Assembly: GCA_964016875.1 (NCBI GenBank)
Contig: OZ024722.1
Coordinates: 15,754,576-15,818,575 of the forward strand
DNA length: 64,000 bases
Source: Fallopia convolvulus
Taxonomy: Eukaryota; Streptophyta; Magnoliopsida; Caryophyllales; Polygonaceae
Direction of reading: 5' to 3'
In this document: positions 34,765 through 45,366 of the stretch, piece after piece
Position numbering within the stretch: the first letter of the stretch is position 1
How the letters are laid out: each line of letters begins with the position of its first letter
Made by a program: the position numbers and the translations under genes
Notes under the pieces: model-generated
Seen by the model: the letters and a program-made list of their open reading frames with translations, nothing else
Databases searched by the model: none
What the model was told of the DNA's origin: nothing

Positions 34765-35175
34765 CAATGATGCTTTGGAGACATCTGAGATTACTTGTTT
34801 TTTTAAAATCAATGATGAAGTCTTGTTTGATGCTAAGATGCAATTTCAATGTATCTATTTGCCTTAGCTAGCATTAGGCCACCAACCTTAATTGTTGCTG
34901 AATGAGGCCAATGCATGTTAAGTATTGAGGATGGAATTGTTTCAATGACGCTTGGGACATCTGAGATTACTTTTTTTTTAAATCAATGATGAAGTCTTGT
35001 TTGATGCTGAGATGCAATTTCAATATATCCAATTGCCTTAGCATGCATTAGGCCACCAACCTTAATTGTTGCTGAATGAGGCCAATGCATGTTAAGGTCT
35101 TGAGGATGGAATTGTTTCAATGATGCCTGGGGACATCTGAGATTACTTTCTGTTTTGCCATCAATGATGAAGTCA
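34765..35175. repeat. Tandem repeat, about 176-bp unit, two and a third copies
   Basis: Units start with TCAATGATGC or a variant at about 34765, 34943 and 35118, each followed by 'GGACATCTGAGATTACTT' and 'ATCAATGATGAAGTC'. The first two units also share 'GCATTAGGCCACCAACC'. The array lies between the acidic ORF and the transposase 3' end. Confidence 0.8.
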
Positions 35176-35326
35176 CTTAAATGAAAGCATAAATAGGCAA
35201 CATAAAAGTCCCCAAAAAGTGGAAATTTTACATCAAAGTTGCACAAAAGTTTTTCTAGCCAAAAGTGGATGATCAACAGATTTTTGGATAATGTAAGAAT
35301 CTGTTGAGTGTCCCCTTAATCATGGT

Positions 35327-36880
35327 TTACATGTACTCATTGTCTTGTTCTGCATCTTGTTGATTGTCTTGATCTGCATATGTTGCTTCTGTCCCCTGTG
35401 TTGGCTGATTTGGATCTTGATCTGTATGAATCTTGTCCCATGCTTCAATTACTGCCCATGTTGGTGCTTGTACTTGCTCTGGTAGATTCCCTTGAGCTCT
35501 CAATCTGCTCTTGCCCACATGTGGCACATCATAATCATTTCCCCCTTTAACCTTGAGTATCTCATTCATACAATATTGCAATGTCATCCATACATTGCTT
35601 AATGTTAGTGGGTCTAGCTCATAAAAAGCTCCATACACAACATCTAACATGCGATCAATAGTTTTTGGCATTTTCTTGTGCATCAATGATTGAATACTCC
35701 TTAAAAACCCTAGGTCCAAGATATTTAAGTCTGGATTGTTGGGTGGTTGTTGAATTAAAACGAATGTGAAGCCATCTTGTTGGTGTACTTGCTTCCATTC
35801 TACATCTTCTTATGTTATGTGAGCCTTTGCATTGTCTTGTTGTATGAAAATCAGTTTGTGTCCTGCATGTTGTGGCCATTTTTGCTTTATAGCTGGAATA
35901 ATCTGATCAATTAGCATGTGCCTTGTGACTGTCTTGTTGACCGATTCAACAAGTTTGGTGACAATTGTCCCCTTCTCTCTGTTTTTTTACTTCCTTTTTG
36001 CTAGTTCTTGGTATGTGAATGGAAATATACCTATTTTACCATCAAATGTGCATTGCCCCTCTGAGTTGAACCTTGGCCTAGCTACTGCAGCTGTGAACAT
36101 GACCTTGGGAATAAACTTGCTTGAGCTTGCAGCTTTGTAATGTCCCCTCTCATTTGGTGCTAGATACACCCTTTGTGTCTTTTGCTTAAATGGAACCACT
36201 TTTCATCAATATGAACGAAATCATACATAGTGTAATACTGTTTCTTGCTCTCTGGGGTACTCCCTTGTAATAGATTCAATATCCATTCTAGCCTTGTTAT
36301 TTTGTTTGCTTCCTTCAATCTTGGGTGTAGAGGATTAGTGTGTGGCTTGATTGCTTTTCTTTGCACCAATTTGTGGACTGCACTCTTTGAAAGGTTGAGT
36401 TGAGCTTCTAAATCCTTAATGCATGATCTATCCCCCATGCTGATTTATGTGATTGCACTGCTTTGAATTTGAATCCTCTTCCTTCCATACTTGTGGTAAC
36501 TTGTACTCACCCTAATCTGTCCCCCATGTTCTTATTGTTTGGCTGTCTTCCATAGCCTAGAAATTGTCCTTGAGGACACATCAAACTGGCTTGCAACAGC
36601 TTGTAGTGCATTCCTTAGTAGTTACCCCCCATTTGCCATGTGTAGCAGCTGCATTATGATTTGCATTTTTTTCAGTGCTGAGCCTGGTTGTATATGGTTG
36701 ATGATGTGTGGCTCCTGGTGTGCTTTGCCCTGCTTCTGTTTGATGCTGACTTGAATGCTCATTAATGTCCTCACTTTTAGAATCTAGGGCTTCATTGAGA
36801 TTAAATGTGCACTGTCCCTGTTCATTTAAGGCATCTTCATCTAAAAGTGGGGCTTCATTGAGATCAAAAACTGAAGCCAT
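35327..36880 (-). pseudogene. Mariner-like transposase, frameshifted
   Basis: This would be the DDE transposase that cuts and pastes the element at TA. Read on the minus strand from an ATG at 36880, an Asn/Glu-rich N-terminal segment is followed near 36600-36520 by a helix-turn-helix reading ASQFDVSSRTISRLW. A second region follows with GRKRIQIQ and LEAQLNLSKSAVHKL (36470-36360). The catalytic part shows YDFVHIDEKWFHLSK (first Asp, near 36215), IQQDNAKAH (second Asp, near 35835) and PPNNPDLNILDLGF (third Asp, near 35715-35731), with a spacing of about 39 as in plant DD39D mariners. Frameshifts near 36600, 36200 and 35810 and an in-frame stop near 36512 show that it is dead. The C-terminus ends at 35327. 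Confidence 0.88.
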
Positions 36881-37322
36881 AGCTCCAGGCAGTGATGCAA
36901 AAAATGCTCTATTTTTTTCCCTGAACTTTCTCTGTAAATTCTCTATTTTGAGGTTTAATGTAAGGCTGTAATGGTGGGTGGGATTAAGTGGTTGTATTTA
37001 AAGGTCTTGGAACCTCAAAGTTTTGTGGATCAGTGGTTGTATGTATGCTGGTTTTCTATTGGCTACTTAAAACTGTATTCTCGGTTCTAATTGGTCCAAA
37101 TTTAAGGTGGTGGATCAAGAGGTTTGAAAAACAGAATAATACTGCACCCTCTACAATTCTAACAGTACACTTTTCTGCAATTTTTTTCTTCTTAAAACCT
37201 GTGCAATTTGTCCTTCATGACAAACAAAACGGGACAGAGGGAGTAATACTTTATGTTAGTACTAAATTATTTTTAAAAACAATATCAGATTTTTTAAAAC
37301 AATATCAGAATGACGTTGTTAT

Positions 37323-38835
37323 TGTTGGATCGTGATGTGTTAGTATAGAGCTTGGGAATATACATTGGGAAGCAGAAGTAACAAAAGATCGCAAGTAATA
37401 AAACAATTGGACACAAATCCTTTATAGAATGACTTCTCTCTTTTATTGATAGTTCCCTAAGCTACTACAAGACAAAGTTCAAACTTCTCTGTTCCCGACA
37501 GTCACCAAACTTTAGGAACACTAATGAACTTTCTCAACCTACGTACTAGGACAGCATATCAACTAAAACAAAGAACTCGAACCTTAACTTCTACGCTTGA
37601 GTCTTCACTCAGTTCCCTTTCACCAGGGAACGTTGGGTTCGCCATCGCCGAGATCGCACACTCATCGATGGGGACTTCTCTTGGTAGTTTTGCTCCTTTC
37701 TTCTTTCTTGATTACTTGAGGCTTTTGTGAGTTGTGAGAGAAGTGCATCTGAAGTGCACTATTCATTGGCTTATATACTCTTGAGGCTTAGGGTTTGATT
37801 CTTCATTTTGCATTTTGTCCGAAATGCCCTTGTCTTGCTAGCCAAGTTTGTACTTTCTCCACATGTGATTCCATTTTGAAATTGGTCAACTTTTGAAGTT
37901 AATCGGACCATTGGATCAATCGGCATAGTCTGTTCCTCAGCATGCGCCTCTACTTTTTCTGGAACAGTATCTCGTGAAATGCGATGCGTTGTCTTGTCTT
38001 CACATGTGAGTTCCCATGTGTTGGGAACTTCTCTCTCCTGAGTTCCCTTGATAGGAACTTCTTTCTTTCAGTTAGTCATCGCTCTATGCTCTGGGGTTCC
38101 CTTGAGGGAATGTCTTGTTCAATATGAAGTTCCCTTGAAATACTTGATCATAAAATGTTAGTTCCTATATGGTGTTTGTCATTATCAAAACTAGAGAATA
38201 TTGTTGTTCCAATGTTGTGGAATGTGAGTTCCCAACACCGTTTGATGCGACCCTAGGGTCACAAGGGGCGGATCTAGGCTCGAAACGTCCGGATCTTCTC
38301 CGACACAAGTAACCGGGATAAATACGAGACCACAAAGTGGACTCGCGGGCCTCTAGTGCTCGTCGGAACGAGGGTGGGGCGAGGTAAAGGACAAGAACGT
38401 CGATCCAAAGAAGGACTCGACAAAAGGAACCGGGGTGACGTCGGGCCAAATAAGGAGGAAACTCGACTCTACTTTAACTTGGCTTAATCTTGACGTGAGG
38501 ATTACAATGGGGCGTGGATCCTTTATATAGAGGAGAACCACGAAACCCTAGTCTAGCAAGGGAGAGGCGCCTAGGGTTTGTATGCAAACAAAGCCCAACG
38601 ACTCCTGGCCCAATAAGACAACATACTAATAATGGAAACTAGCTATAAAGGGAAATAACAAGGCTAGCCCATACTATAAGAATGGACACACGCCTAAAAA
38701 GGGAAATGACGGAAATATAAATAATAACATAAATGAGACTAAGTCCTAATCCAAGGGGGTCTCCAAGGTCTAGGCCGTCTCGGGTCCGTCGGAGCTAGGT
38801 CCGAGCTAGGGCAGAGTCGCATCACCGTTCCAACA
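37323..38835 (-). mobile_element. Sirevirus-like 3' LTR, interrupted by a solo LTR
   Basis: The ends TGTTGGA (37323) and TCCAACA (38835) are inverted repeats, as expected of an LTR. Read on the minus strand, the sequence just before it is GTCATCATCAAAATGGGGGA, a polypurine tract of the form seen in Sirevirus copia elements. An envelope-like ORF lies upstream on the same strand. Without the 582-bp solo LTR and its 5-bp duplication the LTR is about 926 bp. It contains multiple short 'GAGTTCCC'/'GGGAACTT' words. Confidence 0.65.
38243..38824. mobile_element. Solo LTR, 582 bp, with 5-bp target duplication
   Basis: The unit starts TGATGCGAC and ends GTCGCATCA, perfect 9-bp inverted ends with TG...CA. 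CCGTT occurs directly on both sides (38238-38242 and 38825-38829), the 5-bp duplication made by retrotransposon integrase. It is more GC-rich than its surroundings. A CTCTATATAAAG box at 38521-38532 (minus strand) suggests minus-strand orientation. No internal retrotransposon sequence is present, so it arose by recombination between two LTRs. Confidence 0.93.
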
Positions 38836-38860
38836 ATTTCCCCCATTTTGATGATGACAA
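38836..38860 (-). other. Sirevirus-like polypurine tract
   Basis: On the minus strand the run AAAATGGGGGAAAT directly precedes the LTR end at 38835 and follows GTTTGTCATCATC, a context characteristic of Sirevirus copia elements. Confidence 0.6.
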
Positions 38861-39173
38861 ACCCATTTCAAAATGACAAGTATTTCAATGTGTGAGTGTT
38901 CATGAAATGTATCTAAGTTCCTAAGTACATTGCATGTGAGGCACTTCTATAGACAAGGTAGTTCTTACTTAGCATTTTTAGCCGTTAGTTCCCCCTTAGC
39001 AAAAGCATGTCTAAGATAACCATAAACAAACAACGCATCTCACACATTTTATCTTTCCCCCTTTTGGCATCATCGAAAAAGTGAAAAGCAATAAAAGAGA
39101 AGGACAAGGAACACGCAATCATACTAAAGTACCATTATATTACTTAGGCAAAACCAATGTACATAAATGGAAC

Positions 39174-40120
39174 TTAAAACAAACATCTTGTGGGGAGAGA
39201 GAGCGCACTAGGGAATTCTAAGGATAAGATCATGGGGCCTTGGGGAGAATCGCGGAGCTCAGTAATGACAGTGAAAAATCGCTCAAGGGTGACAACGATA
39301 CGAGTGAACACCTGAGTGTTCCCAGCAGATGCATCACCCGCAGGTAGAGTGTCGATCACTTGTTCCTTTGGCGCCTCAGAATGGCACAACTTTTGAATCA
39401 TTGTCAACTCAAGTTCCCTACCAAGTTCCACTTCCTCCTTGGTGTCGTCGTAGAGGCCTTCCTTAGACATTAGCATCTTCACCAAACCAGCATAAGGAAG
39501 GGAGTGAGTAGGAGAGGCCAGAAACTTCTCAATGTGCCCAAGAATGACCATGGGCAAGTTAATGGGCTCCCTTTGGAGGAAGTAGAAGAGGAGAATAACG
39601 TCTAAATGTTAAGGTGATGCACTTGTCCTGCCTAGGGATCACAATTAACCGTGATGATGAATTCATGAGCCAACTTGGCTAGAAGAGACAAGTAATGTGT
39701 AGGGTACCCATTGGTGGGAACACGACCATCATAGAGACGATAGATGATTTCGTCTCTGTTGAAGTTCCCTCAGTTCTTGATTGGGAGGTAGTCAATGCCT
39801 TTGACGGGAATATTGAGGAGGCGACGAATGTTGGTGGCGTTGAAGGGGTAGGTATCACCATGGAGGGTGAGAGTTCCCTGCGTGCCATCCTTGTCCACCT
39901 TGAAGTTGTTGTAGTCTTGTAGAAGAGGCGGATCTGATCAGGTTCAACAACAGTTTGCTTGTTGCAAACCTGAGGTTTAACAACAGTTGGCTTGTTGCAA
40001 ACCTGTTCCCATTCCTAGGCCTTGATGAGTTCCTAGAGCTCACCAAGCCCATGCTTGTTCAGAAAGGACTCTGAGAGAACTAGAGGAGTGATCAGTTTGT
40101 GGTCCGTAGTGATTGGGACC
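39174..40120 (-). pseudogene. Envelope-like ORF of a Sirevirus-type copia element, degenerate
   Basis: Between pol and the 3' LTR many Sirevirus copia elements carry an extra ORF called envelope-like; its role is unproven. Here a minus-strand coding trail from about 40120 to 39174 has the typical content of that ORF, with a conserved middle part at 39560-39920 and an open terminal part at 39557-39174. It is broken by an in-frame stop near 39770, a frameshift near 39880 and another near 39630. The pol genes and 5' LTR of this element are absent, because another Sirevirus-like fragment in the opposite orientation begins at about 40135. Assignment rests on order and partial motifs. Confidence 0.5.
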
Positions 40121-40134
40121 TTGAAACTTTCTAA

Positions 40135-41075
40135 GGAATTAAATTAAGTTGTTCCCTATGACCAAACTGAGTTGAATACCTTGAGATCTAAAGTTGATGA
40201 ACTTGTTTCCACTAACCTTATGAATAAGAAGAAACTCTATGAGTTAAGGTTTGTTAAGGAATATCTAGAGCAAAAACTTGAAGAAAAGAAGGAATTGTTC
40301 CGTCTTTAAAGAAAGTTGCAAAGTGATAACAACAAGAATAGACACTTGGAGACAAAGATAAGTCTTTTTGAAAACCATAGTTCCACTAACCACAGGTGGG
40401 ATGAAGGACAAAAGATACATAAGATTTGGGAAAAGCAAGCTAGATCAAATAAGCAAGCTTCATGGAACAATACCATTGATATGAGGTGTACACCTAAGAA
40501 GAAAAAGGGAGAAAATTGCACCAATGGTTTGGGACACGTTTCCAAGAAAGGTGAATCAAGTGCTCAAGGTGCACATTATAATCATCCAAAGGTGATGAAT
40601 CAAGTTGATAAGATTGAACCTCATAGGGATACAAGGTTTCAAGAGAGAAAGGCACAACCTCAGTTCAAGCAAGGCTATGGGAACTGAGAACGACGTGAGC
40701 ACTATGCCTTCAGGAACAATTGGAAGTATGCTAGATCAAGAAGGAAGGACCAAAAAGTTAAATAACCTAGGAAAGGTAAGTATTCAATTCCTTCTATGCA
40801 TTCTTATTGCATGAAGTGTAGAAATTAGGTTTAGTCTTTTATTGTTAACACTAACCCAAGGGAACCCAAACTTGTTTAGGTTCCCAAAGTCAAGACTTCA
40901 CTTTATTTTACAAGAAGGTGTGAGGGGAAAACACCTAAAAAGAGGTGCTTCATTAAGAATAACACCTTACAACCTCAAGTGGAAGTGGGTTAGGAACTCA
41001 CTTGATGTGCGTGAAGTGCAACAACTTAGGAGGAACAATGTCAGGAACAAAAACTCACATTTTGAGGAAAAATGA
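40135..41075 (+). pseudogene. Sirevirus-like gag fragment
   Basis: Plus-strand frames at 40200-40310, 40316-40687 and 40842-41075 together resemble the C-terminal half of a Sirevirus gag: a Lys/Glu/Leu-rich coiled coil (KEYLEQKLEEKKEL), a basic and polar spacer with TPKKKKGENC, and a distal region ending in NSLDVREVQ. Stops and frame changes separate them. The N-terminus of gag, all of pol and the 5' LTR are missing. Confidence 0.5.
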
Positions 41076-42530
41076 CAAGGTGAATGTTAGTTTTGAGACA
41101 CAATGAGGTAAGTGTTTCTAAACTTATAATTTGCTCATCATTCATGCATGGGAACAACAAAATTGATCTTTGAGAAAAACCTCACTAAGATGGAACATTG
41201 TGGAACTGAAAATCAAGTTGCAAAATTTTCAACAAAGCTTCGGATAGAAAATCCTTTGAGCATTTTATGATGCTCCTAGGCAAAATTATGTTGACTTAAA
41301 CAAATCCAGGTCCACTATTCCCTCGATGATTGACTAGTTAATTAAATTGTCGTAGGGAATAGTGCTTAGTAACTTTCTTTTTGATAATATGATGACTTGT
41401 TTGATGAACTATGCTTTCACTATTCTTTTTGCATGGAATTGTTACATATTCATAAGTTTTTTCTTTCTTTTTGGCCTAACATGATCAATCTGATCTTTCC
41501 TAACCCTCATTACAAGCCAAAATGATGGTTGATCATAAGACTTGGGTAAACATTTCCTATGAGCTATATTGTTCTATTTAACCCTTAGTAATTGGATTCA
41601 GTTACCTGGATATCTTTCGTTCCTGTTTGGATATGCTTATTTCATTATTTCACAAAAAACACATGATATCCAAACCTTTCCCATTACTCGATCATGGTAT
41701 AAAAGATTGGGAACTTTATTCATACTAGATATCAAGAGAACTAAGCGGGGAATGAAAAGTCAAGAGAAGAGATCGAAGAAGATAAGGCTCTAAACATAGT
41801 AGCCTGTGCAAGTTGCAAGTTCTTAAAAAAATGAGTGATCTTCAATGATATATTCGCATGAAGGAAAAGTTCCAAGAATTTGAAGCAATGTAAAAAGAAG
41901 GATAGGATGAAGTAAAGCAAGGAAAGGAAATGGATGTAAAAAATGTCTACAAGATGGTAAAGCAAGAAAAAAATATTCACAAGATGAAGCATTCTTAAGG
42001 AACCAATGTGTACTGTGAGCAACAACGGTAATGCTTGATACTCAGGGGAACATGCCCTCTTCGAAATCATGATTGAACCCCCTACAAAATTTCTCTTGCT
42101 CTTCAAACCACATCGTTTGTTTTCCTTGTGCTTATGCTTTCAATTCCACCACTTAAACTGTTTTTAAGTTTTTGCTTATGATGGTTTTGTAGTTCCATCT
42201 CTACATGATCATTAATATGTTATCCTTTAGTTAAGATTGTGATGTTCATTTGTTTCCCTTACTTTTGTTTGATTTTCGATGATGCCAAAAGGAGGAAGTT
42301 TGGAAAATTGTAGAGATGTGTTGTTATAAGATATAGATTCATATTTTCAATATGCTAAGGAGGAACTATTTGATAACTTTGACTAGTAAGAACTGCTAGT
42401 CCATCTCAAGGGGAATAGAAGAAGGCAAAAGAAGTTTCTGGAACTGTCATGCATTCATTAAGGAACTTTCATGTATTCAAGGGGGAATTAGTAATTATTT
42501 TTCTCTACAATTTTGAAGGGTTTGTCATCA
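41076..42530 (+). other. Decayed internal region of the Sirevirus-like element
   Basis: No intact domain is seen. A 'TTTTCGATGATGCCAAAAGGAGGAAG' context near 42270-42298 resembles polypurine tracts of Sireviruses. The short frames here have no recognisable motif. Confidence 0.35.
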
Positions 42531-42548
42531 TCAAAAAGAGGGAAATTA

Positions 42549-43430
42549 TTGAGGCAAGGTTCCATTGGCCATTTGGGTTTTGATGAGAAAAAACTTTGAC
42601 ATTTGATGCTTCTACGAAGTTTAAAGAAAATGTGAAAGGAACTATCCCTCTAACGAAGTTCAAAGGAACTATTAAAGGAATTATCATTCAGCTCTAACGA
42701 AGTTCAAAGGAACTATGAAAGGAACTGTCCCTTTAACAAAGTTCAAAGGAATTATGAAAGGAATTGTCCCTCTAATAAAGCACAAAGGAACAGTGATAGG
42801 AACTGTGTGTCTAATTTAATGGAATTCTCCCTCTAATGAAGTTTATCTTACGCGTCAAGGAAAGAAGGGCAAAGACGTCCTTTGGTAAGACTATCTTGCG
42901 CGTCAAGTGAAGAAGGGAAAAATGTCTTTAGAAAGCTTGTCTTGCGCCCCAAGGGGAAAAGGATAAGATTGTAATTGTGTCCTTTGTAAGGAAAAGTCCC
43001 ATAACCTTTTCACTATAAATAGATAGAGATAACCTAGGTTTGGTGTGCTTGAGAAAATAGTAAAAATTCCAAATTGAGAGCACCGAGAGAATTCTAAGGA
43101 AGAAAAATGATTGTTCGATCTCGACAACGTCGAAGGCGATTTTGAAGCTAAAGGGGACTGTGGCGGAGATCGAAAGGAAAGGTTTGGTTTAAGATGATTT
43201 GATTGAGTTGTTTGCGTAGGAATTAGGTTGATAGGCTCGTTAGTGTTGCTTAGAAGTTTGGTGATTTCTAGGAAGAGAAGTTCGAGTCTTGGCGATTGTA
43301 ACTAAGGAACAATCAATAAAACAAGTAGACCATTCAAAATCCTCTAAGGAGGTTGAGTACCTATTCAACTAGTTCATTCCAACCCTTACTTGACGCTATT
43401 TCTTTTCCATTCTATTAATAATTTTGTTGG
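42549..43430 (+). mobile_element. Sirevirus-like LTR (plus strand)
   Basis: GTTTGTCATCATCAAAAAGAGG at about 42519-42540 is a polypurine-tract context; the LTR would start just after it at ATTGAGGCAAGG. It contains imperfect tandem copies of 'GAAGTTCAAAGGAACTAT' (42640-42790), a repeated 'CTTGCGCGTCAAG' segment (42850-42960) and a CACTATAAATAG TATA box at 43011-43022. The 3' edge is uncertain; the next element begins close to 43436. The end sequence differs from the minus-strand LTR at 37323, so the two belong to different families. Confidence 0.5.
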
Positions 43431-43578
43431 CTAAGAAGCCCACATGGCCTAATTGTGCGGCCCGATTGGTTGGCCCAATTTAGAAAAATTCGTTTTCTTT
43501 TCTACTTTTCTTTTTACTCGGGTGACCTACTTCCCTTATCCCTAACTTTCTTTTACTCTCTGCCTATAGCCTTCCCTC

Positions 43579-43580
<2 letters not shown>

Positions 43581-43622
<42 letters not shown>
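43581..43622. repeat. (CT)21 microsatellite
   Basis: An uninterrupted CT dinucleotide run of 42 bases. Confidence 0.97.
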
Positions 43623-43624
<2 letters not shown>

Positions 43625-43889
43625 CAACATAAGGAGCCGGTCCGCCACTCCTCCTTCTCACTCATTCTCGTGCAACGTCGATAGACGAGAACACCCAAGC
43701 GCTAGTCGAACCCCGCTTGTCTCCTTTCGGCCTTCAACCGCTCAAGATTGCTTTGGCTCCTTGAACTGAAGATCTGCCTCGCCTTCCCGATTAGGATCTC
43801 ATCGATCTTTGAACCGGAAATTATTCCTTTTGTTTATTATTTTTAATTAAAGATCTTTTAATATGTGCTTATGAGAATTCTTAATCTGA

Positions 43890-44010
43890 TTGTGACTATG
43901 AGTGTGCTTATGAGAATTGTGACCGTGTTTGCGATTGTGACTGTGTTTGCAATTGTAAATGTAATTGTGATTGTAATTGTTATGGTGATTGTGTTTGTAT
44001 TTGGGCTTGT
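43890..44010. repeat. Degenerate GATTGT hexamer repeat
   Basis: Words such as TGTGATTGT, GTGACTGTG and AATTGTAATTGT alternate over 120 bases. The long hydrophobic frame read from it (43865-44089) is a product of the repeat, not a gene. A shorter similar stretch occurs at 58700-58740 in the related element. Confidence 0.7.
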
Positions 44011-44725
44011 GATTGCATGGGAAGTGATGGTGACAGAAGTGATGGAAATGGAAGTGATTGTATTTCGAAGTGATTGGGAACGGAAGTGACTAAGAATGGA
44101 AGTGATGGTGATCAGGATGGAGGTGAATATTGTCTTTATGAGTTTGTGTGTAAGTGTGTGATTTATTTCCGTAAGTGTAGAATGGATTTGTGTTTAAGGC
44201 TAAAGGTGTATGCATAAATGCATTTTATTGCTTGCTAGAATTCTATGTTTTTGTGTTAGTTGTTTCTAAACATTTTATACGCATCTCGCTCTTTCTGACT
44301 TGGATTAGAATTGTAGTTGACCATTCGGGGACTTACATTTTCAGTTTCAGGTATGATGAGTTAGGAATCGTGATGAATCCTTAGCCGAGTGGTGGAGCGG
44401 ATGTTGATGCGCATGTCATTAGGTCCGGAGTCGGGTTTGGGTGTCTTTGGTTGTTCTTTAGCATTTCATTTTACATTTACTTAGTTGGGTTACATTGTGT
44501 TATTAGGAACTAGGAGTGAGAAGTTGTTTTCGTGTCAAGTTTAGTTGGAATGTTCATGCATGATTTAATACTTTATGTTTATAAAAAAAAGGTTGGATAT
44601 TTTATTTCGTTTTCTCGTCGTGCACAAGTTGTAAGATCCAAATGAACTTGTTGTCAAACTAGCCAAAGTAGTACCCGGAGAGGTCTACTACCGAGTAGCG
44701 CCCGGTGTAAAGTCGGGGTGTTACA

Positions 44726-45366
44726 TGTATATTTTTAAATATTTCATGTATTTTATAGGGAGAAATATCAACAAAACTATATAATAAATGAAAACAACAA
44801 ATTAATTTTTCATAAGGATCCGATCTATATTAATTCTATCTATATAATTCTATTTATATGTTGAATATTTCATGTATAAATTGGTATTATTATAATATTT
44901 ATTAAAAAATTGAAAGTAATTTGTTCAAACAATTGAATGTAGAATGTGTATTCATATACAAGTATATCAATGTATAGTAAAAATATATATTCTATAAATT
45001 ATTTATTATATTATAAAATATTAACATATATATATAATTATATACTTGGACTATTGAAATATAGATCCAGTTTTGTTAAAAATATATAGAAACTTAATAT
45101 AGAAAATATCATCCTATAAATAAAAAAATTATATCGATAAAAAATTATATAAATAGGTTAACTATTTTATAAAATCTATTAGATGTATAAAAGAATAATA
45201 TAATTTATTATAATATATTTGGAGCTCAAATCTTGTTAAAAGATAAAAAAATATGCATAAAAAAGTAATATTGAAATTTCAACATATAGATCAAGTTATT
45301 ATAATATAAAAATTAGATTGATAACAAAAATAATACAAGTTACTATTACATTTATTATTAAAAAAT
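44726..45366. other. AT-rich repeat-like sequence related to 61700-62320
   Basis: Very AT-rich sequence with words such as 'ATATAGATC' and 'TTGTTAAAAGATAAA' that also occur at 61760-62240. It probably belongs to the same dispersed family and resumes at 46282-46350. No gene. Confidence 0.4.

Larger units (their letters stand above)
31310..37243 (-). mobile_element. Large mariner-like element with nested insertion
   Basis: The left end reads CTCCGTCCCTTTTTGTTTGTC. The right end, read inward, is CTCCCTCTGTCCCGTTTTGT followed by TTGTC. These are matching inverted ends of the plant mariner/Stowaway class, differing by a few missing bases. Both ends abut TA (31308-31309 and 37244-37245), the mariner target duplication. 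Near the right end lies a degenerate transposase (35327-36880, minus strand). The left half holds a nested TIR element (31532-32624) and a CT-rich, transcription-unit-like segment with an acidic ORF (34077-34361). Without the nested element the length is about 4.8 kb, longer than the roughly 3.5-4 kb I recall for described plant copies. The ends could instead belong to two separate insertions; the paired TA and the end match argue for one. Confidence 0.72.
43436..44725 (+). mobile_element. Element ending in GTCGGGGTGTTACA, left part missing
   Basis: The last 430 bases (about 44300-44725) resemble the end of the element at 56875-59298. Shared parts include 'TTCGGGGA', a 'CTCGTCGTGC' region and the terminal AGTCGGGGTGTTACA. 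The left part holds a (CT)n run and a GATTGT-rich stretch. No left terminus or flanking duplication was found; the Sirevirus-like LTR abuts it. Confidence 0.5.

Noticed and set aside
43865..44089. Hydrophobic Val/Ile-rich frame resembling a membrane protein
   Set aside because: It is a direct translation of a GATTGT-type repeat.
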